Below, piece after piece: positions 27,125 through 36,512 of a stretch of DNA of 64,000 nt (its first letter is position 1; each line of letters opens with the position of its first letter). The position numbers were made by a program, and so were the translations under genes. Source of the DNA: Flavobacterium johnsoniae (GTDB lineage: Bacteria > Bacteroidota > Bacteroidia > Flavobacteriales > Flavobacteriaceae); NCBI RefSeq assembly GCF_001879205.1, contig NZ_MLFK01000005.1, forward strand, positions 62,001-126,000, given 5' to 3'. The notes under the pieces are model-generated. The model was not told the DNA's origin. It saw only the letters and a list, made by a program, of their open reading frames with translations, and ran no database searches.

Positions 27125-28468
27125 ATGTCAATGTCATTTATAATTGCCTGCGAAAACGGCAACAGAAAAATAGCCGAACTACTGCTTCAAAATAAAGAAG
27201 TCGATGTAAAATATACTGATGAAAAAGGAAGAACTGCGCTTCATTATGCTGCGCACAGAGGTTATCTGGATATTGTAAAAATACTAACCGAAGACGGCGC
27301 CGATATTAATTATGAAGATCATCAGGGCGAAACACCTTTGTTTTTTGCCTGTCTTCAAAAACAAAAACAAACGGCTTTGTATCTGCTGGAAAATGGTGCA
27401 GAAATTACCAAAAATGATAAATACGGAAACAGCCTTTTACATTTGACTGCTCAGACCGCTCAAATTGAAATTGCAACAAAGTTGCTTGAAGCTGGGATTG
27501 ACGTTAATTTACTGAATAACAATGGAGAAACTCCGTTATTATTAGCTTCTGCAAAACTAAACAGAGAAATTATACAATTGTTTTTAGACAATGGAGCCGA
27601 TATTAATGTAACCGATAAACAAGGAAATACACCTTTGATTTATGCTTGCTACACCAAATCGATCCCAATGGTAACTTTACTTCTCGATAATGGCGCAGAC
27701 ATAAATCACGTAAATCATTCCGGTGAAAATGCACTTTTAATTGCGTGTTATGAAACCAACAGAATGCTCGCTAAATTATTAGTAGAAAAAGGTGCCGATG
27801 TTTTCACCTCAAACAATAATGGCTATTCTCCTATTTGGTACGCTTGCGCAAATAATCAAAAGGAAATTGTCTCTTTGTTTTTAGAAAATGGCGTTGATGT
27901 AAATTACAGTAAACCCTTGGCCAGCGATACATCTTCAATGAACGATTATCTGGATTGGATTGTGAGTGCAACCAATATTTCGAACGAATCTAGTTTTACG
28001 CTCAACAGTTCTTATACGTATGGCGGAGAAAGTCTTTTGCACGTAGCAACAAAAAAAGGCAATTTGAGCATGGTAAAACTGCTTATTGAAGCCGGAGCCA
28101 ATATCAATATTCAGGACGAATCCGGAAATACGCCATTGCATTACAGTGCCGCAAACGGAAAAAAGGATGTTGTAAAATATTTATTGGATAATAAGGCCGA
28201 TGCTTCAATCGTCAACGTAAAAGAGCAAAAAGCTATTGATTACTCCAATGTAAAAGGTTTTAATGAAATTACAGAATTGATTCTAAAATATGCCCCATCA
28301 GGAACTGTTGTAACTCCAATTCAGAAAGAAGAACCGCAAAAATCAGATTCAACAAATTCTATGGAAGGAAAGAAAAAGGCACTTTTAGATTTAAAAGAAC
28401 TTTTGGATGCCGGAATTTTAACTTCGGAAGAATTCGAAACTGAGAAAAGTAAAATTTTAAAAGGATAA
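27125..28468 (+). CDS. Ankyrin-repeat protein 2 with C-terminal SHOCT domain
   Basis: A 447-residue protein with about ten ankyrin repeats of 33 residues starting near residue 8. They are interrupted between the seventh and eighth by an insert of about 40 residues (around 258-300). The last 32 residues form a SHOCT motif (LLDLKELLDAGILTSEEFETEKSKIL), a short helical module often found at the ends of bacterial proteins and thought to mediate oligomerisation or targeting. No signal peptide is visible. It lies between the first ankyrin gene and a lipoprotein gene 19 bp downstream. Confidence 0.88.
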   Translation: MSMSFIIACENGNRKIAELLLQNKEVDVKYTDEKGRTALHYAAHRGYLDIVKILTEDGADINYEDHQGETPLFFACLQKQKQTALYLLENGAEITKNDKYGNSLLHLTAQTAQIEIATKLLEAGIDVNLLNNNGETPLLLASAKLNREIIQLFLDNGADINVTDKQGNTPLIYACYTKSIPMVTLLLDNGADINHVNHSGENALLIACYETNRMLAKLLVEKGADVFTSNNNGYSPIWYACANNQKEIVSLFLENGVDVNYSKPLASDTSSMNDYLDWIVSATNISNESSFTLNSSYTYGGESLLHVATKKGNLSMVKLLIEAGANINIQDESGNTPLHYSAANGKKDVVKYLLDNKADASIVNVKEQKAIDYSNVKGFNEITELILKYAPSGTVVTPIQKEEPQKSDSTNSMEGKKKALLDLKELLDAGILTSEEFETEKSKILKG

Positions 28469-28487
28469 ATAATAAACAAAATTAAAA

Positions 28488-29027
28488 ATGAAAAACACTT
28501 TAAATAAATCCATAGCATTCGTATTAATCGCTGTAAGTATAATTACCACTTCTTGTACAAACCTTTCACCAGAAAAGACGTTTGAAATTGCTGCTTTAAA
28601 TTCAAATTTGTTATCTCGTTTTGGAAGCAAAGAAATTAATGAAAAGCTGCAATCTGAACCTCAGGTTTATGACGAGAGCCAAAAAAAGATGATTCCGTCT
28701 TCTTACCAGGATAATTTCAAATACGATATTAGCAATTTAGAAATTCAATTTAACAGAATTAAGGAAATTCCGGAAGATGATGATAATAAAGAACTTCTTC
28801 AGGCATCAAAAGACCTGTTTGCTTATGCGATTGCAAAACAAAAAGAAGGTTATTTGCCAATTGCTAAAATGAAAGATGAAAAAGTTTCACCAGAACAACT
28901 AGAAAAAGCAATTGCAGATTTTGACGCCTCAACTCAAAATGAAATTGATGCCAAGTTTACAAAATTGATGACTGCAGCTAAAGCCTATGTAGAAAAACAT
29001 AATATCAATGCAAAAATCGGAATTTAA
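28488..29027 (+). CDS. Lipoprotein of unknown function in the ankyrin operon
   Basis: A 179-residue protein with signal peptide and a lipobox-like TTSC (Cys23). The mature part is mostly charged and helical, with no recognised family. Its start is 19 bp after the second ankyrin gene and a terminator follows at 29044, so the three genes probably share one message. Whether it works with the cytoplasmic ankyrin proteins is unknown, because it would sit on the other side of the inner membrane. Confidence 0.75.
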   Translation: MKNTLNKSIAFVLIAVSIITTSCTNLSPEKTFEIAALNSNLLSRFGSKEINEKLQSEPQVYDESQKKMIPSSYQDNFKYDISNLEIQFNRIKEIPEDDDNKELLQASKDLFAYAIAKQKEGYLPIAKMKDEKVSPEQLEKAIADFDASTQNEIDAKFTKLMTAAKAYVEKHNINAKIGI

Positions 29028-29043
29028 ATTTCATATGCTTGAT

Positions 29044-29088
29044 AAAAAAAATCCTATTTTGTAATACTGCAAAATAGGATTTTTTTTA
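29044..29088. terminator. Bidirectional terminator between the ankyrin operon and the ferredoxin gene
   Basis: 18-bp arms (29044-29061 and 29070-29087, core ATCCTATTTTG/CAAAATAGGAT) with poly-A and poly-T outer ends sit between convergent transcription units. Confidence 0.88.
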
Positions 29089-29097
29089 TCGTTGAAT

Positions 29098-29328
29098 CTA
29101 AGTTTCTTTAACTGTAATAATCTTCACCGGACAAGCTTTTGCAGCCAATTCAAAACTCTCTGCAAGCACATGATTTGGTGATTTTAAAGTAAAAAATCCT
29201 TTTGCGTTCTGTGAATGCAATAAAACCGATTTTCCGTCTTTTTTTGACATCTGAAAATGAACCGGATCCATTTCGACACAATAATTACAGCCAATGCATT
29301 TTTCTCTTTGTAAGGTAACAATAACCAT
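29098..29328 (-). CDS. Small single-cluster 4Fe-4S ferredoxin
   Basis: A 76-residue ferredoxin. Cys11, Cys14 and Cys17 (CIGCNYC) and Cys66 (ACPVK) give exactly one [4Fe-4S] site, as in monocluster ferredoxins. It is the last gene of the TrhO-TrhP set, and its ATG overlaps the TrhP stop codon by 1 bp, which suggests coupled translation. A role as electron carrier for TrhP is inferred from this position only. Confidence 0.9.
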   Translation of the reverse strand: MVIVTLQREKCIGCNYCVEMDPVHFQMSKKDGKSVLLHSQNAKGFFTLKSPNHVLAESFELAAKACPVKIITVKET

Positions 29329-30569
29329 TATGCCTCAACAATTTTATATAGTTTATCCGACATTCTGATTCTGAATGGTAATTTGAAACTGCAGTCATCT
29401 CCTTTAGTCGCTTTTTGACCTGCAGCATCATTTACAAACATTTCATCAATAATCATTTCCTGAGCACCTGTACTTGGCCCCGTTACCAGAATTTTGTCTC
29501 CAATTTTGATGTCGTAAGCTTCAATTTTAAATTGTCCAACCTCAGCTTTAGGGAAATAGTGCGTTCCTTTTCCAACATAAACCTTTTTCTGCGTTGCCGC
29601 AGATCCCGGAATATCACTCCACTCTCCCAATTCCTGACCCAGATAATACCCTGACCAGAAACCGCGATTGTAAACCGTTTCTAAAGCCTTCATCCAAACT
29701 GCCGTTTTTTCTTTAGAAAAAGTATCGTCATAATAAGCATCAATCGCTTCCCGATAGGTTTTGGTTACTGTTGCTACATACTCTGGTGCACGGCCGCGTC
29801 CTTCAATTTTTAAAACTTTAATTCCGGAATCAATAACCTGATCTAAGAAATCAAGTGTACATAAGTCTTTTGGAGACATCATGTACTCGTTATCTAATTC
29901 TATTTCAAAACCGGTTTCCTGATCGATAACAGTATATTTTTTTCGACAGTTTTGTTTGCACGCACCTCTATTTGCAGATGAATTATGCGAATGTAAACTC
30001 AAATAACATTTTCCCGAAACCGCCATACACAAAGCACCGTGACCGAAAATTTCGATTTCTACTAAATTTCCGTTTGGACCTTTTATCTGTTCTTTCTCAA
30101 TTTGATCCGTAATATTCTTAACCTGGCGCAGGCTCAGTTCACGGCTTAACACCATTGTATCAGCAAATAAACTGTAGAATTTTATGGTTTCGATATTAGT
30201 TACATTCAATTGAGTTGAGATGTGAACTTCCATTTCAATTGATCTCGCCATGGCAATTACTGCCTGATCAGATGCAATTACTGCTGTAATATTGGCTTCT
30301 TTGGCTTTAGTCAATAAGGTTTTTACAACAGATAAATCGTGATCGTAAATGATCGTGTTTAAAGTAAGATAGCTTCGAACGTTTTTGGCTTCACATCGGC
30401 TGGCAATTTCTTTTAAATCCTCAATTGTGAAATTTACTGTCGAGCGGGCACGCATGTTAAGCTGTTCAACACCAAAATAGATAGAATCCGCGCCATTATC
30501 GAGCGCAGCCTGAAGCGACTCAAAATCTCCGGCAGGAGACATGAGTTCAATTTTATTATTTGTTGTCAT
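29328..30569 (-). CDS. trhP: Peptidase U32-family tRNA hydroxylation protein TrhP
   Basis: A 413-residue U32-family protein. ELMSPAGDFESLQAAL at the N-terminus and the four-Cys region (Cys181, Cys188, Cys204, Cys208) are the family signatures; the Cys set is thought to hold an Fe-S cluster. In E. coli, TrhP (YegQ) acts with prephenate in an oxygen-independent route making 5-hydroxyuridine at tRNA position 34. Other U32 members do different jobs (rRNA or ubiquinone hydroxylation), so the exact call rests on the TrhO neighbour. The last 85 residues form a beta-rich domain shared with TrhO next door. A TrhO stop and this start are 6 bp apart. Confidence 0.8.
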   Translation of the reverse strand: MTTNNKIELMSPAGDFESLQAALDNGADSIYFGVEQLNMRARSTVNFTIEDLKEIASRCEAKNVRSYLTLNTIIYDHDLSVVKTLLTKAKEANITAVIASDQAVIAMARSIEMEVHISTQLNVTNIETIKFYSLFADTMVLSRELSLRQVKNITDQIEKEQIKGPNGNLVEIEIFGHGALCMAVSGKCYLSLHSHNSSANRGACKQNCRKKYTVIDQETGFEIELDNEYMMSPKDLCTLDFLDQVIDSGIKVLKIEGRGRAPEYVATVTKTYREAIDAYYDDTFSKEKTAVWMKALETVYNRGFWSGYYLGQELGEWSDIPGSAATQKKVYVGKGTHYFPKAEVGQFKIEAYDIKIGDKILVTGPSTGAQEMIIDEMFVNDAAGQKATKGDDCSFKLPFRIRMSDKLYKIVEA

Positions 30570-30575
30570 GATAAC

Positions 30576-31934
30576 CTATTCTAAAATCTTATATATTTTA
30601 TCTGACAGCCTGATTCTGAAAGGAACCTCAAAAGTAACTTTATCACCAATTTTAGCAGTTTGAGTTTCTGCTCCGTTAACAATTAGTTTCTCTAAAGTCA
30701 TTTCCTGATTTCCAGTAGTTGGTCCAGAAATTAAGATTTTATCGCCAGCGCTTAATTCTTGATTTTCAATAGTAAATTGTCCCACTTGTGCTTTTACATA
30801 ATAATGCTCTGCTTTTCCAAGAAGTACTTTTTTTACTTTTATTTTCTGACGAATATCGGCTGGTTTTTCTGCCGCACCTAAAGCTGAATTTGGCAGATCT
30901 CCCGAATGTTTGAATTTTAGATTTTCAGATTTCCCTTTTCTAAACACTTTGTTGCCCACTTGTTTTCCGGTTCTTAATCGAACTTGGTCTACTAATGGCA
31001 TGTGAATAATTTCTAAACATTCTGTAGAACAGCAGTTTTCCATTGCAGCTTTACATTCATCACATTGAATAAACAACAAATGACATCCGTCGTTTTCACA
31101 ATTCGTGTGATTGTCGCAAGGTTTTCCGCATTGATGACATTGTGAGATAATATCATCTGTGATTCTTTCGCCAAGACGATTATCAAATACGAAGTTTTTA
31201 CCAATGAATTTACTTTCTAAACCTTCTTCTTTCAATTGTTTGGCATAATTAATAATACCGCCTTCTAATTGAAATACATTTTTGAATCCCTGGTGCTTGA
31301 AATAAGCGCTTGCTTTTTCGCAGCGAATTCCTCCGGTACAATACATTACCAGATTTTTATCTTCTTTATGGTTTTGAAGCTGCTCGTTTATAATTGGTAA
31401 ACTCTCTCTAAAAGTTTCAACATCTGGAGTAATTGCGTTTTTAAAATGCCCTACTTCACTTTCGTAGTGATTTCTAAAATCAACAACAATTGTATTTGGA
31501 TCATCTAAAATTTCGTTGAATTCTTTGGCTTTCAAGTGAACGCCTATATTGGTAACATCAAAAGTTTCGTCGTTCAAACCATCGGCTACGATTTTGTGAC
31601 GTACTTTAATAGTTAATTTTAAAAATGAATGGTCATCATGTTCTACAGCTTCATTCAAACGAATGCCTTTCATGAAATCATAAACTTCAAGAGTTGCTCT
31701 AAAAGCTTCCAAATTTTCTTCAGGAATACTCATTTGAGCATTTATTCCTTCATTGGCAACATAAATTCGGCCTAAAGCATCAAGCTTATTCCAGGCTAAA
31801 AATAAATCGTCGCGAAATTTTTTGGGATCTTGAATTTTGGCATACGCATAGAAAGACAACGTTAGTCGTTGTTTACCTGCATCATCGATCATGATGGCTC
31901 TTTCTTCTGCGCTCAAAGTGTTGTACAGTTGCAT
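30576..31934 (-). CDS. trhO: tRNA uridine(34) hydroxylase TrhO, with extra C-terminal domain
   Basis: A 452-residue protein. An N-terminal acylphosphatase-like domain precedes a rhodanese domain with active-site Cys199 in MYCTGGIRCEK. A Cys-rich zinc-binding segment (about residues 263-300, with CHQCGKPC and CDECK) completes the YceA/TrhO core, which in E. coli is about 350 residues. The last 85 or so residues (from KKVLLGK) are additional and match the tail of TrhP. TrhO hydroxylates U34 of certain tRNAs using oxygen. It is the first gene of the set, with a TACCTTTG promoter motif 63 bp upstream. Confidence 0.9.
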   Translation of the reverse strand: MQLYNTLSAEERAIMIDDAGKQRLTLSFYAYAKIQDPKKFRDDLFLAWNKLDALGRIYVANEGINAQMSIPEENLEAFRATLEVYDFMKGIRLNEAVEHDDHSFLKLTIKVRHKIVADGLNDETFDVTNIGVHLKAKEFNEILDDPNTIVVDFRNHYESEVGHFKNAITPDVETFRESLPIINEQLQNHKEDKNLVMYCTGGIRCEKASAYFKHQGFKNVFQLEGGIINYAKQLKEEGLESKFIGKNFVFDNRLGERITDDIISQCHQCGKPCDNHTNCENDGCHLLFIQCDECKAAMENCCSTECLEIIHMPLVDQVRLRTGKQVGNKVFRKGKSENLKFKHSGDLPNSALGAAEKPADIRQKIKVKKVLLGKAEHYYVKAQVGQFTIENQELSAGDKILISGPTTGNQEMTLEKLIVNGAETQTAKIGDKVTFEVPFRIRLSDKIYKILE

Positions 31935-31996
31935 GCTATAAACAGTTTTAAGTTAAGAATATAATCGAATTCTATTTTTCTGAGTGAATTCGGGCG

Positions 31997-32004
31997 CAAA
32001 GGTA
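31997..32004 (-). promoter_or_regulatory. -7 element of the trhO-trhP-ferredoxin operon
   Basis: The minus strand reads TACCTTTG followed by CGCCC, an exact TAnnTTTG match. A possible -33 TTG lies 24 bp further upstream, one base beyond the usual spacing. Confidence 0.6.
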
Positions 32005-32207
32005 GGTTTTTCTTTTCAATTTTAAAAACAATTAAAAACATCTGTTTGAGCCCTATATCAGTTAAAACTTCATTTCATTTTTGTTAAAATTAGGACATAA
32101 ACTTTATTGATTTTACGAACAACTTTGTTGCATTAATAAAAAAGACAACTGTTTTCCAACATGTTACATTTATTTCACTAAATTTATATGGTAAAATTTT
32201 AACATTT

Positions 32208-33362
32208 ATGATTATGAATGATTTAAAACTACCCAAGCTGCTCTTCCTAATTTTTTTATTTTTAACAATCTTTAGTTCTTGTAAAAAAGAGCAACCGAAA
32301 GCACCTCCTCCCATGCAGGCTCCTTTTGTAACGGTCAAGAGCGAAGATGTTCCTATCTATAAAGACTTTGCAGGACAGACTTTTGGAGATTTAGACATTG
32401 AATTAATCGCCAGAGTTGACGGAATTCTAACTGGAGTTCATTTTAAAGAAGGTCAGCGAGTTAAAAAAGGTCAATTACTTTATACCATTGATCCTCTGGA
32501 ATATGACACAAAAGTAGATCAGGTTCGAGGACAAGTCGCTGCTGCACAAAGTAATTTGGTAAATGCTGAAGAAGAATTGAAACGAATTCGGCCTCTTGCT
32601 GACATGAATGCAGTAAGTAAAAGAGAGTTAGACGCGGCTGTTGCCAAAGACAAAGCGGCCAAATCAAACTTAACCAGCGTTCAGGCCAGCTTAAGAAACC
32701 AGCAGATTGAAAGAAGCTACTGCGATGTAAGATCACCAATAGATGGTGTAATCGGGCTTTCGAATGCCCGATTGGGTGATTACATCACAAAGATTGGAAA
32801 TGCTTCAAAATTAAACACAGTCTCCAAACTAGAAAAAGTCAGAGTTCAGTTTACAGTCAGCGAGTCTAATTATCTGCAATATCAAAAACAGGTCAAAGCC
32901 GGAGAACGTATTACAGATCTTCAATTAATACTTTCTGACGGAAGTACGCATCCGTATAAAGGAAGTCTCAATTTCTCTGACACTAAAATAGATCCAACAA
33001 CCGGAACTGTGACCATTGAAGCACAGTTTCCAAATCCTGACGGCACACTGCGATCCGGACAATTTGCCAAAGTCCGTGTTTTACTTCGAACTCAAAAAGA
33101 TGCCATAATCGTTCCTCAAAAAGCCGTAACCGAAATTCAGGGGTTATTTCAAGTCTCAATAATTGATACAAAAAACACTATTCAAACCCGAATGGTCGAA
33201 GTAGGACAAAAAATTGGAGTCGATTGGATCATCACCAAGGGTTTAAAAGCCAATGAAAAAGTAGCCATTATAGGCAATCAGTTTATTCAGCCTGGATCAA
33301 CAGTCGTTCCAGTTCCTTATGTAGCCGAACAAAAACAGAACGCTGTATCTCTAAATGACTAA
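32208..33362 (+). CDS. RND efflux periplasmic adaptor (membrane fusion protein)
   Basis: A 384-residue lipoprotein adaptor. Signal peptide and lipobox SSC (Cys25) are followed by the barrel-sandwich hybrid motifs (RVDGILTGVHFKEGQRVKKGQLLYTIDP, about residues 68-95), an alpha-hairpin rich in Ala and Gln, and the SPIDGVIG return strand. It links the inner-membrane pump to the outer-membrane channel encoded next. An alternative start two codons in (32214) is equally possible. No regulator gene of the TetR or MarR type lies beside it. Confidence 0.93.
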   Translation: MIMNDLKLPKLLFLIFLFLTIFSSCKKEQPKAPPPMQAPFVTVKSEDVPIYKDFAGQTFGDLDIELIARVDGILTGVHFKEGQRVKKGQLLYTIDPLEYDTKVDQVRGQVAAAQSNLVNAEEELKRIRPLADMNAVSKRELDAAVAKDKAAKSNLTSVQASLRNQQIERSYCDVRSPIDGVIGLSNARLGDYITKIGNASKLNTVSKLEKVRVQFTVSESNYLQYQKQVKAGERITDLQLILSDGSTHPYKGSLNFSDTKIDPTTGTVTIEAQFPNPDGTLRSGQFAKVRVLLRTQKDAIIVPQKAVTEIQGLFQVSIIDTKNTIQTRMVEVGQKIGVDWIITKGLKANEKVAIIGNQFIQPGSTVVPVPYVAEQKQNAVSLND

Positions 33363-33365
33363 ACT

Positions 33366-36300
33366 ATGGATAATTTCTTTGTAAGACGACCAATTGTTGC
33401 CATCGTACTCTCCATTTTTATTGTTCTTATCGGAGGACTTTCGATCCTGTCAACACCCATTGCACAATATCCTGAAATTGCACCGCCTTTGGTTCAGGTT
33501 TCTACCAGTTATCGTGGCGCCAATGCCTTAAATGTTGAACAGGCTGTTGCAACGCCAATTGAGCAAAAAGTAAACGGAGTTGAAAACATGCTCTATATGC
33601 AGTCAACCAATACGGGAGACGGAAGTATGACGCTTTCTATCACTTTTGACATGGGAACAGATCTGGACAATGCCACCATGTTAACCCAAAACCGTGTTAA
33701 CGAAGCAACCAATAAACTCCCCAACGATGTTAAAACAACGGGAGTTACGACCAAAAAGTCACTTTCGATGCCGTTGCTTATTTCGTCATTGTATTCTCCT
33801 AACAAAACTTTCGACAATAACTTCCTGACCAATTATGCTAATATCAACATAGTAGATGCTTTGGCACGTATTAAAGGAGTTGGAGAAGTTACCTTATATG
33901 GCGGTAGTAATTATGCAATGCGAATTTGGGTCAAACCTGATATTATGGCCAAATACAACCTGACTGTTCCGGATATCATCCGATCTATTCAGGAACAAAA
34001 CGCAATTGCACCGGGAGGAAAATTTGGAGCGCCGCCAGCAACCGAAAACAACGAATTCACCTATAATGTAATGCTAAAGGATCGTCTGGTAAATCCGGAA
34101 GATTTTGAAAACATCATTTTAAAATCAAACATCAGCAACCAGCAGGTTCGCTTAAAAGATGTTGGAAAAGTAACGCTCGGAACTGAAAGTTATGCATCTG
34201 TAGCAAAACTAAACGGAAATACTGCAGGAACTATAGGAATTAAACAAATGCCGGGTTCTAATGCCCTTGAAGTTGCCGAAAATGTTAAAAATACCATTGC
34301 ACAGCTCAGCAAAAGATTTCCACAGGATTTAAAATACAGCGTTTCGTTAGACACCACTTTAGCTATTTCAGAAGGTATCAACGAAATCATACACACTTTA
34401 GTCGAAGCTATTATACTAGTAATCATAGTAGTTTTTATCTTTCTTCAAAACTGGCGTGCGACATTAATTCCGCTTTTAACGGTTCCTGTTTCATTAGTTG
34501 GTGTTTTTATGCTTTTTCCGCTGCTTGGATTTTCCATAAATGTACTTTCTCTTTTAGGATTAGTACTCGCCATCGGAATTGTGGTCGATGATGCCATTGT
34601 AGTTGTCGAAGCTGTAATGCATCATATTGAACAGGGAATGTCTCCCAGAGAAGCAACAAATCAGGCTATGCGCGAAGTTTCGGGTCCTGTAATCGCCATT
34701 GCAATTGTTTTAACAGCCGTATTTATTCCGGTTGCTTTAACTCCCGGCATTACCGGAAGATTGTACCAGCAGTTTGCCATTACTATTGCTATTTCGGTGA
34801 TATTCTCAGCTTTAAGCGCTTTAACTTTAAGTCCGGCTTTATGTTCTCTTTTATTAAAACCCAATCAGGAGGCAAAAGGCTGGCTCGGTAAATTCTTTAA
34901 ATGGTTTAATGTAAAGTTTGGTGCTTTTACCAATAAATACACAGGCTTTTCAGGATTCTTAATTAAAAAAACGGCAAGAAGCTTACTATTTATCGGAATT
35001 ATAGTGGGAGCTATTATTCTTTTGGGAGGAAGAATTCCCGGCGGCTTTGTTCCCGAAGAAGATCAAGGTTATATGTTTGTTAATATCGAACTTCCAGGTG
35101 CTTCATCTTTAGAAAGAACCAGCAAAGTCATCGAAAAAGTAGAACACATTTTATCTAAAAATCAAGGTGTTGAATATTATACTTCTGTTGCCGGTTTTAG
35201 TTTGATTAAAAACTCAGTGGCAACCAATAATGGTTTTTTCTTTGTGGCTTTAAAAGAATGGAAAGAACGCGAGCAGGATGTTTTTCAGATCTTAAAAGAA
35301 GTAAATGGAAAAGTGGTATTTGGAATTCCCGAAGCCACAGTTTTTGCTTTTGGACCACCGCCTATTACCGGAATTGGAAATGCTGCGGGATTCTCAATGA
35401 TGCTTCAGGATAAAGAAGGAAATACACCGCAGTATCTTTTTGAAAATGCGCAGCAATTTATGGCTGCTGCAAAAAAAAGACCGGAAATTGGAACCATCCG
35501 AACGACCTTCAATCCCAATGTGCCACAAATCAGTCTGGATATTGACAGGGAAAAAGTATCAGAACTTAATCTTTCTTTATCCGATGTTAATCTAGCCATT
35601 GGAGCAAGTTTGGGAGGACAATACATTAACGAATTCAATAAATTTGGGCGGCAATATATTGTTTTGCTTCAGGCAGATCCGAGTTTTACCGTAAATCCCG
35701 AAGACATTAATAAGATTTTTGTTCGAAGTCGTGATAATAAAATGATTCCGATTTCGAGTATTGCGACGATCAGGAAAGAAAGCGGACCTGAATTTACCAC
35801 GCGTTTTAATTTGTACCGCGCTGCCGAAATTGGCGGAACGCCTGCGCCCGGATTTACTTCGGTGCAAGCCATGACAGCACTACAGGAAACTGCCGCAAAA
35901 GTACTGCCCGCCGGAATGGGGTACGAATGGGCCAACATGAGTTTTCAGGAAAAACAAGCTGAAGGAAAAGGAAACACCGTTTTTATCATGGCGCTGTTTT
36001 TTGTGTTTTTAATTCTCGCCGCACAGTACGAAAGCTGGAAACTGCCTTTTAGTGTTTTGCTTGGTACGCCTTTTGCCGTTTTTGGCGCATTCCTCGGATT
36101 ATATATCTGCCGATTACTGAGTCCTGATTATGTAAATAACGTTTTTGCGCAAATTGGTCTGGTAATGCTTATTGGCCTTGCGGCAAAAAATGCCATTCTA
36201 ATTGTAGAATTTGCCAAAGAAGAATATGAAAAAGGAATGCCGGTTAAAGATGCCGCATTGTATGCTGCCAAATTACGCTTCCGACCAATTTTAATGACTG

Positions 36301-36512
36301 CTTTTGCTTTTATTTTAGGAGTTGTTCCGCTGTTAACTGCAAGCGGAGCTGGTGCACAAGCCAGAAAAGTGATGGGAATGACTGTTTTTAGCGGTATGCT
36401 TGTCGCTACCATTTTGGGTGTTTGTTTAATACCGGTGTTGTTTGTATTTATTGAAACATTCGGGAAAAAACCTACTGAGGAAATCGATAAACCTAAAGAG
36501 GAAGAAAAATGA
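33366..36512 (+). CDS. RND efflux permease, HAE1 (AcrB-like) family
   Basis: A 1048-residue proton-driven pump. It starts MDNFFVRRPIVAIVL, has the twelve-helix layout with two large periplasmic loops, and carries the proton-relay aspartates in GIVVDDAIVVVEA (about residues 402-414). A Lys-containing AAKNAILIVEFAKE helix comes near residue 940. The length is that of AcrB/MexB. It begins 3 bp after the adaptor stop and overlaps the outer-membrane component by 4 bp. Substrates are probably hydrophobic drugs or detergents, but this cannot be told from sequence. Confidence 0.95.
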   Translation: MDNFFVRRPIVAIVLSIFIVLIGGLSILSTPIAQYPEIAPPLVQVSTSYRGANALNVEQAVATPIEQKVNGVENMLYMQSTNTGDGSMTLSITFDMGTDLDNATMLTQNRVNEATNKLPNDVKTTGVTTKKSLSMPLLISSLYSPNKTFDNNFLTNYANINIVDALARIKGVGEVTLYGGSNYAMRIWVKPDIMAKYNLTVPDIIRSIQEQNAIAPGGKFGAPPATENNEFTYNVMLKDRLVNPEDFENIILKSNISNQQVRLKDVGKVTLGTESYASVAKLNGNTAGTIGIKQMPGSNALEVAENVKNTIAQLSKRFPQDLKYSVSLDTTLAISEGINEIIHTLVEAIILVIIVVFIFLQNWRATLIPLLTVPVSLVGVFMLFPLLGFSINVLSLLGLVLAIGIVVDDAIVVVEAVMHHIEQGMSPREATNQAMREVSGPVIAIAIVLTAVFIPVALTPGITGRLYQQFAITIAISVIFSALSALTLSPALCSLLLKPNQEAKGWLGKFFKWFNVKFGAFTNKYTGFSGFLIKKTARSLLFIGIIVGAIILLGGRIPGGFVPEEDQGYMFVNIELPGASSLERTSKVIEKVEHILSKNQGVEYYTSVAGFSLIKNSVATNNGFFFVALKEWKEREQDVFQILKEVNGKVVFGIPEATVFAFGPPPITGIGNAAGFSMMLQDKEGNTPQYLFENAQQFMAAAKKRPEIGTIRTTFNPNVPQISLDIDREKVSELNLSLSDVNLAIGASLGGQYINEFNKFGRQYIVLLQADPSFTVNPEDINKIFVRSRDNKMIPISSIATIRKESGPEFTTRFNLYRAAEIGGTPAPGFTSVQAMTALQETAAKVLPAGMGYEWANMSFQEKQAEGKGNTVFIMALFFVFLILAAQYESWKLPFSVLLGTPFAVFGAFLGLYICRLLSPDYVNNVFAQIGLVMLIGLAAKNAILIVEFAKEEYEKGMPVKDAALYAAKLRFRPILMTAFAFILGVVPLLTASGAGAQARKVMGMTVFSGMLVATILGVCLIPVLFVFIETFGKKPTEEIDKPKEEEK

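Noticed and set aside
35405..36412. Several minus-strand frames inside the RND pump gene
   Set aside because: Shadow frames of a well-conserved 1048-residue protein; no family match.
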